Shown: one piece after another, positions 59,820 to 64,000 of the stretch
Layout: the number at the start of each line of letters is the position of its first letter
Numbering within the stretch: position 1 is the first letter of the stretch
DNA from: Oasisia sp. SBJ-2009
Taxonomy: Eukaryota > Annelida > Polychaeta > Sabellida > Siboglinidae
Assembly: GCA_964017155.1 (NCBI GenBank)
Contig: OZ024860.1
Span: 44,132,161 to 44,196,160 of the forward strand
DNA: 64,000 nucleotides
Direction of reading: 5' to 3'
Program-made: the position numbers and the translations under genes
Notes under the pieces: generated by a model
What the model saw: only the letters and a program-made list of their open reading frames with translations
Database searches by the model: none
What the model was told of the DNA's origin: nothing

Positions 59820-61180
59820 GGCTGAACTAGTTACATTAGATTGTACTACAGGCTATGTACACAGTGTCTCCCACTTCCTCATTCCCTCTTTTTTTTCTTT
59901 TTCAAAGTTTTTCTTTAAAACAGTAAATGTGTGACATTGACATTGACTGTTATTTTTAAGGTATTAAGAAAAATATTAATTTAATTCAATTCAAGGCTTT
60001 TAATGTGTTAACTCTAAAACACATTTTGTTTTGTTTTAATCGTACACAACATCTCAACTTCACGATAAGCTTTAGTTAATTTGTTGCACGTACGTAAATA
60101 ATAAATAGCTAAGATACAATAATTGTTACTATTTACATATACTACTACATCTTTAATCGTCACTAAATAAATAAATCGAACTATAATATATTAATAATAA
60201 TACATTCAATGTATTAATAAATAATTGCGATCATTCAATGTTAAGATACTTGTTAAAATTTTGTTACGTTTATTTATACATGTGTATATTATCTAGTATA
60301 ACCTTTGGTTATTATAATCTTTTCAATGAGATATTCATTAATGTTAAATTAATATTTATTTACTTTCATACGTGTTCACAACACGTGGCAAAGTACCTGC
60401 ATTGATCAGTAAAACAACTAACACTATGACACATAACAAAAATATCGAAGATATCTTATACCTACATATTTTCATTTTCATTATAAAAGAAGAAGAATTT
60501 GTTTTTATTTGACCATTATTTCAAAACAATATTAAAAAAATACTTAGAACAATGCAAACATAAAAATACTGTTTTAACACTAAAGCCATGTCAAGTGTTT
60601 CTCTAAATCATTTTGTTCACTTGCATAGTTTAGGGTAATGTCGGTTCAGTGTTGTGTGTGGCAGGTTCATACCCTGCTGGTGTTCTTTATGCAAACACTA
60701 CATGTTGTGTGCACACACATTGATTCCATTTAATAAGTTTAGCTGGTTTTGTGGTATTTTAGAAATGCAATGAACTATTTGTATACATAAGCAGGAATAT
60801 CAATTGTTTCTTTGTAAATGTTGTGTATCTTGATTGCCAAACAAAGAGCGATTAATATCCAACTCACACAAGTACAACGTAAGACCTACATGTGGGCTGT
60901 AGAAGAAGGCAGATAACATGTTTCTCGCTGGCAGCATCATATGGCCAGCGTCAGAGTTCTGCCAGGTTATCAAGTTACACAACAATCATAACTCTTGTAA
61001 AGGTTAGCGTAGAATATGTTGAGGACTGCAGTAGCCATATCAAAGTATGGTAGTTGCAAGAAGTCAAGGATGTAAGTAAAGGCCATATCCCAGTGGTGGA
61101 CCATGTGCTGAAGAAACCTCATGTTTCAGACTGCTGCTATACGAAAAATGGAGACTTCAATCCGACATTTCATGATTGGC
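59820..61180. other. No gene recognised
   Basis: Strongly AT-rich sequence with stops in all frames. Confidence 0.45.
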
Positions 61181-61182
61181 TG

Positions 61183-61345
61183 GGGAGAGAGAGAGAGACA
61201 GAGAGAGAGATAGAGAGAGACAGAGAGAGAGAGAGAGGTGGTGTCCACAACAGAAGAGAGTAAAGTGGGTGAGACTGGCTGATGGGAGTGAGAGAGAGAG
61301 AGAGACAGACATACAGACAGACAGACAGAGACAGTGAGAGACAGT

Positions 61346-61381
<36 letters not shown>

Positions 61382-61449
61382 GACAGTGAGAGACAGTGAG
61401 AGAGAGAGAGAGACAGACATACAGACAGACAGAGACAGTGAGAGACAGT

Positions 61450-61489
<40 letters not shown>

Positions 61490-61501
61490 GACATACAAAG
61501 A

Positions 61502-61586
<85 letters not shown>

Positions 61587-61600
61587 AGATCGAAAGAAAG
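61183..61600. repeat. (GA)n/(GACA)n purine-rich microsatellite block
   Basis: Alternating GA runs and GACA runs, with a higher-order unit of about 60-75 bp (GACAGTGAGAGACAGTGAGA) repeated about three times. Poly-Ser/Leu ORFs on the minus strand are artefacts. Confidence 0.95.
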
Positions 61601-61699
61601 AGAGGATAGTGTACATGTCTGAATAGTGACAGTGAACGTGGCTGAAGAGAGAGAGAGGGGGAGAGAGATGAAGAGTGAGAGAGCCAGACAATGAGGTAG

Positions 61700-63050
61700 A
61701 GAGATAGATGCCGGTAGGGAATTAATGTTGGTGAAGAGAAAGAGTTGAAGAATGTACCTGAAAAGAAATAGATGGTGAACACATCTAAAGTGAAAGATGT
61801 TGTGAACGTGACAGTGATTGCACAGATTAAGAATATGGATTGTATTAACTTGGCTTAAGCCATCTGCTGACAAATTAGTGAACCCTTGCATATGCTCAAA
61901 ACTGTTAGTATGTATCGTTTTCTCAGTGTGTATGTACACTGCTTTGTGCTACTAAGGCTTTATAACAGTATGGCACTGTTGTATGCATTAATTAATTTTT
62001 TTGTGTATCTATAAAGTACTTAACTTACCATTTATGAAATGTTTTGACAATTATGTTCCATTCAATTTCAATCTTTCTTCCAAGGGAATGGAAATATTTG
62101 TGCAAATAGCAATCAACATTCACAGCGAAGTTTAGAGAATAAATATAAAACTACATGGTACTATGTTACTGTTGATCTAATTGCTTAGTTACTCTATGTT
62201 ACATATAAATAACAAATATCCATATAAATGAAACCATGATCATGCATTCTTAAATCCCCTCCACTTTTATATGTAACTCACCTGTGTATAATTCTAACTT
62301 CACTACACCCGCCAACTCTTCTAGCTGTTCAGATATGCATTTATTTATGGGATCTAGACTGCCTTGGGAATGAATGTAACATAGCAACAGGATGTCATGT
62401 TTATGAAATAGTCGTTTTTATGGGTTCAACACACGTTAATGTTGTACTTTTACATACAAACCTATATTACTACAGTCACTACTCAACCGCTGGGACACAT
62501 TGCACACAGATGGTAAATACTACGTAATAGGTACATTAGGTGTTACATGGTTATAACAGCATTCTAAGTACAGTGAAATGCGTGCACATCCATGGTATGA
62601 AGCAGCCACCACACATATTTTATACACATGTCAAAAGTTCAAAAGAGAAGAAGGGAGAGAGAGGGAGAGAGAGAAAATCCCTGAAAGCAGATAACCAGCA
62701 TCAATAGATAAGGAATACAACTTAAGTTGACCGCAAGTTAAAATGTAATAATTAAGTTAACACATTGAATTTTATTATTATATTTGCATGGAAAACAAGT
62801 TTTATTTGTTCACATCAAATTTATGTTCACCTAGGTATCAGCTTACATGGATGTTGGGTTGTTAACGATTAATACATAAACACATATCAAACTGTTAATT
62901 TTATGATCTCAGTCCATAGCAATAAATATAAACAGAAAATGTGCTCACATGTGACATGCATAAAACACTGGACATAGCTTATCAACGTACACTATTGTTG
63001 CTACCACCTTGTCACATCAACTGCAGTAAGCAATGAATGACCTGTGGCAG
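61700..63050. other. No gene recognised
   Basis: AT-rich, with a short GA tract at 62640-62675. Confidence 0.45.
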
Positions 63051-63066
63051 GTCATATTATCTAGGG

Positions 63067-63118
63067 TTGACATGATAACTCAATAAAAGAATGACATGAT
63101 AACTCAATAAAAGAAATG
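63067..63118. repeat. 24-bp tandem duplication
   Basis: GACATGATAACTCAATAAAA followed by GAAT or GAAAT occurs twice. Confidence 0.9.
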
Positions 63119-63204
63119 TTTTGAAGTTTGCTGTGCAAAGAGTGGACAAACAATTTGTAACCAGTCACAAAAATAGTCATCTATTTCAGCCGACAGTTCA
63201 GCAG

Positions 63205-63350
63205 AATACAGACATGTCTTCAAAATAAAGACACCTCAACAAAATCAAGATAACCCTCCAGAATATAGACAGCCCACCAGAATACAGATGACCCACCAGA
63301 ATATAGATAACCCACCAAAATATACAGCCCACCAGAACAAAGATAGCCTA
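63205..63350. repeat. Degenerate ~18-bp tandem repeat
   Basis: CCCACCAGAATATAGA-like units, about seven, with substitutions. Confidence 0.75.
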
Positions 63351-63676
63351 ATCAGGGAGTAAACCTTCAACATGCATGTCGTAGTCATAAGGAGAAAATA
63401 GTAAATGAAAAAACCTAGGAGCTGGTAACCTCCCTAGTACTAGGACTATCAAATGTTAAAGAATTAATAATTTCAAAGAATGGTTGTAGCATGAAGCCCA
63501 TTACACAAAAATATAATGGGACAATATATATATTTTGCATTCAGACTTCAACGTTACTTAACAACATGAGAGATGTGCAACTAATCAACAGAACTAATCA
63601 GGAATAGGAATATATTATATGAATATATTATACATATACCAGTTTTGTGACAGCCATGGAAATGTGTGCAAACATA

Positions 63677-63768
63677 GTCACCATGGCAATATGTCAGCAT
63701 AGCAGACGTTGCATAGCAAGCCTTGATAGAAGTGGGCCCAGCATCGATGACCACATCACCATGGCAAC
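63677..63768. promoter_or_regulatory. Two X-box-like palindromes (possible RFX sites)
   Basis: GTCACCATGGCAAT at 63677-63690 and ATCACCATGGCAAC at 63755-63768 fit the RFX X-box pattern GTNRCC-ATGG-YAAC with one or two mismatches. They may also simply be part of a degenerate repeat. Confidence 0.35.
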
Positions 63769-63821
63769 AGGTCAGAGTTGTCATCCTGTTAGAACCTACC
63801 CCACGTTGACGTTGTTTATGC

Positions 63822-64000
63822 CTGCAACACACTGACAAATGTTAATGTGTGCAACACAGTGACACTGTTAGAGCTTGCAACACACTGATAATGTGACAGC
63901 CTGCAACACACTTACAAATGTTAATGCATGCAATACACTGACACTGTTAGAGCTTGCAACACACTGATATTGTGACAGCCTACAACACACTTATAAATGT
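63822..64000. repeat. ~78-bp tandem repeat running off the window end
   Basis: Units contain GCAACACACTGACAAATGTT, GACACTGTTAGAGCTTGCAA and TGTGACAGCCT, with three ~26-bp subunits each. About 2.3 units are visible, and the array is cut by the window boundary. Confidence 0.9.

Noticed and set aside
61126..61939. Ser/Leu-rich ORFs of up to 260 codons, minus strand
   Set aside because: They are translations of the GA/GACA microsatellite block.

Overview
The window is animal nuclear DNA: AT-rich and intron-rich, with dense microsatellites, tRNA-derived SINEs, several non-LTR retrotransposon families and many small inverted-repeat (MITE-like) elements. There is no operon, prophage or bacterial gene structure. 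The SINE types, with a tRNA head and a tail ending in GCGCTATATAAG, and the CR1/L2-type LINE fit a marine invertebrate. The phylum cannot be fixed from this sequence alone.

The dominant structure is a large inverted duplication. A left arm (about 100-9090) and a right arm (about 36440-44810) carry the same multi-exon gene in opposite orientation. The two copies are transcribed divergently, with about 27 kb between the arms. In the left copy I can assemble nine coding exons with consistent splice phases, from an ATG at 10606 to a TAG at 1157-1159 (529 codons plus stop). In the right copy eight exons match (36735-43633) and all remain open; its first coding exon was not found. I do not recognise the protein. 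It has an N-terminal half that looks globular and an acidic C-terminal half. The arms differ by private insertions: a SINE in the left and a hAT-like element in the right. Some blocks of the two copies are still identical, including 399 bp of the largest exon, which points to gene conversion.

A 32-bp minisatellite has grown out of the 3' splice site of one exon, so the acceptor is present about 37 times in the left copy and five times in the right.

The spacer (9.1-36.4 kb) is mostly repeats: a hairpin MITE, SINEs (one with a 23-bp target-site duplication), fragments of two LINE families, two new-looking interspersed repeat families, and a near-complete CR1/L2-type LINE (32591-36430, minus strand). 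In that LINE, ORF2 has no AUG before its endonuclease domain. ORF1 ends in TTT-AAA-C directly before its stop, with ORF2 in the -1 frame, a textbook frameshift arrangement.

From 44.8 kb to the end no convincing gene was found. The region holds foldback elements, decayed LINE fragments, a roughly 300-bp reiterated unit with G/C tracts, and very long simple repeats: (CCCCTG)63, (CACACACG)n, (TA)89, (GCGG)n, (CAACGAAC)n and GA/GACA tracts.
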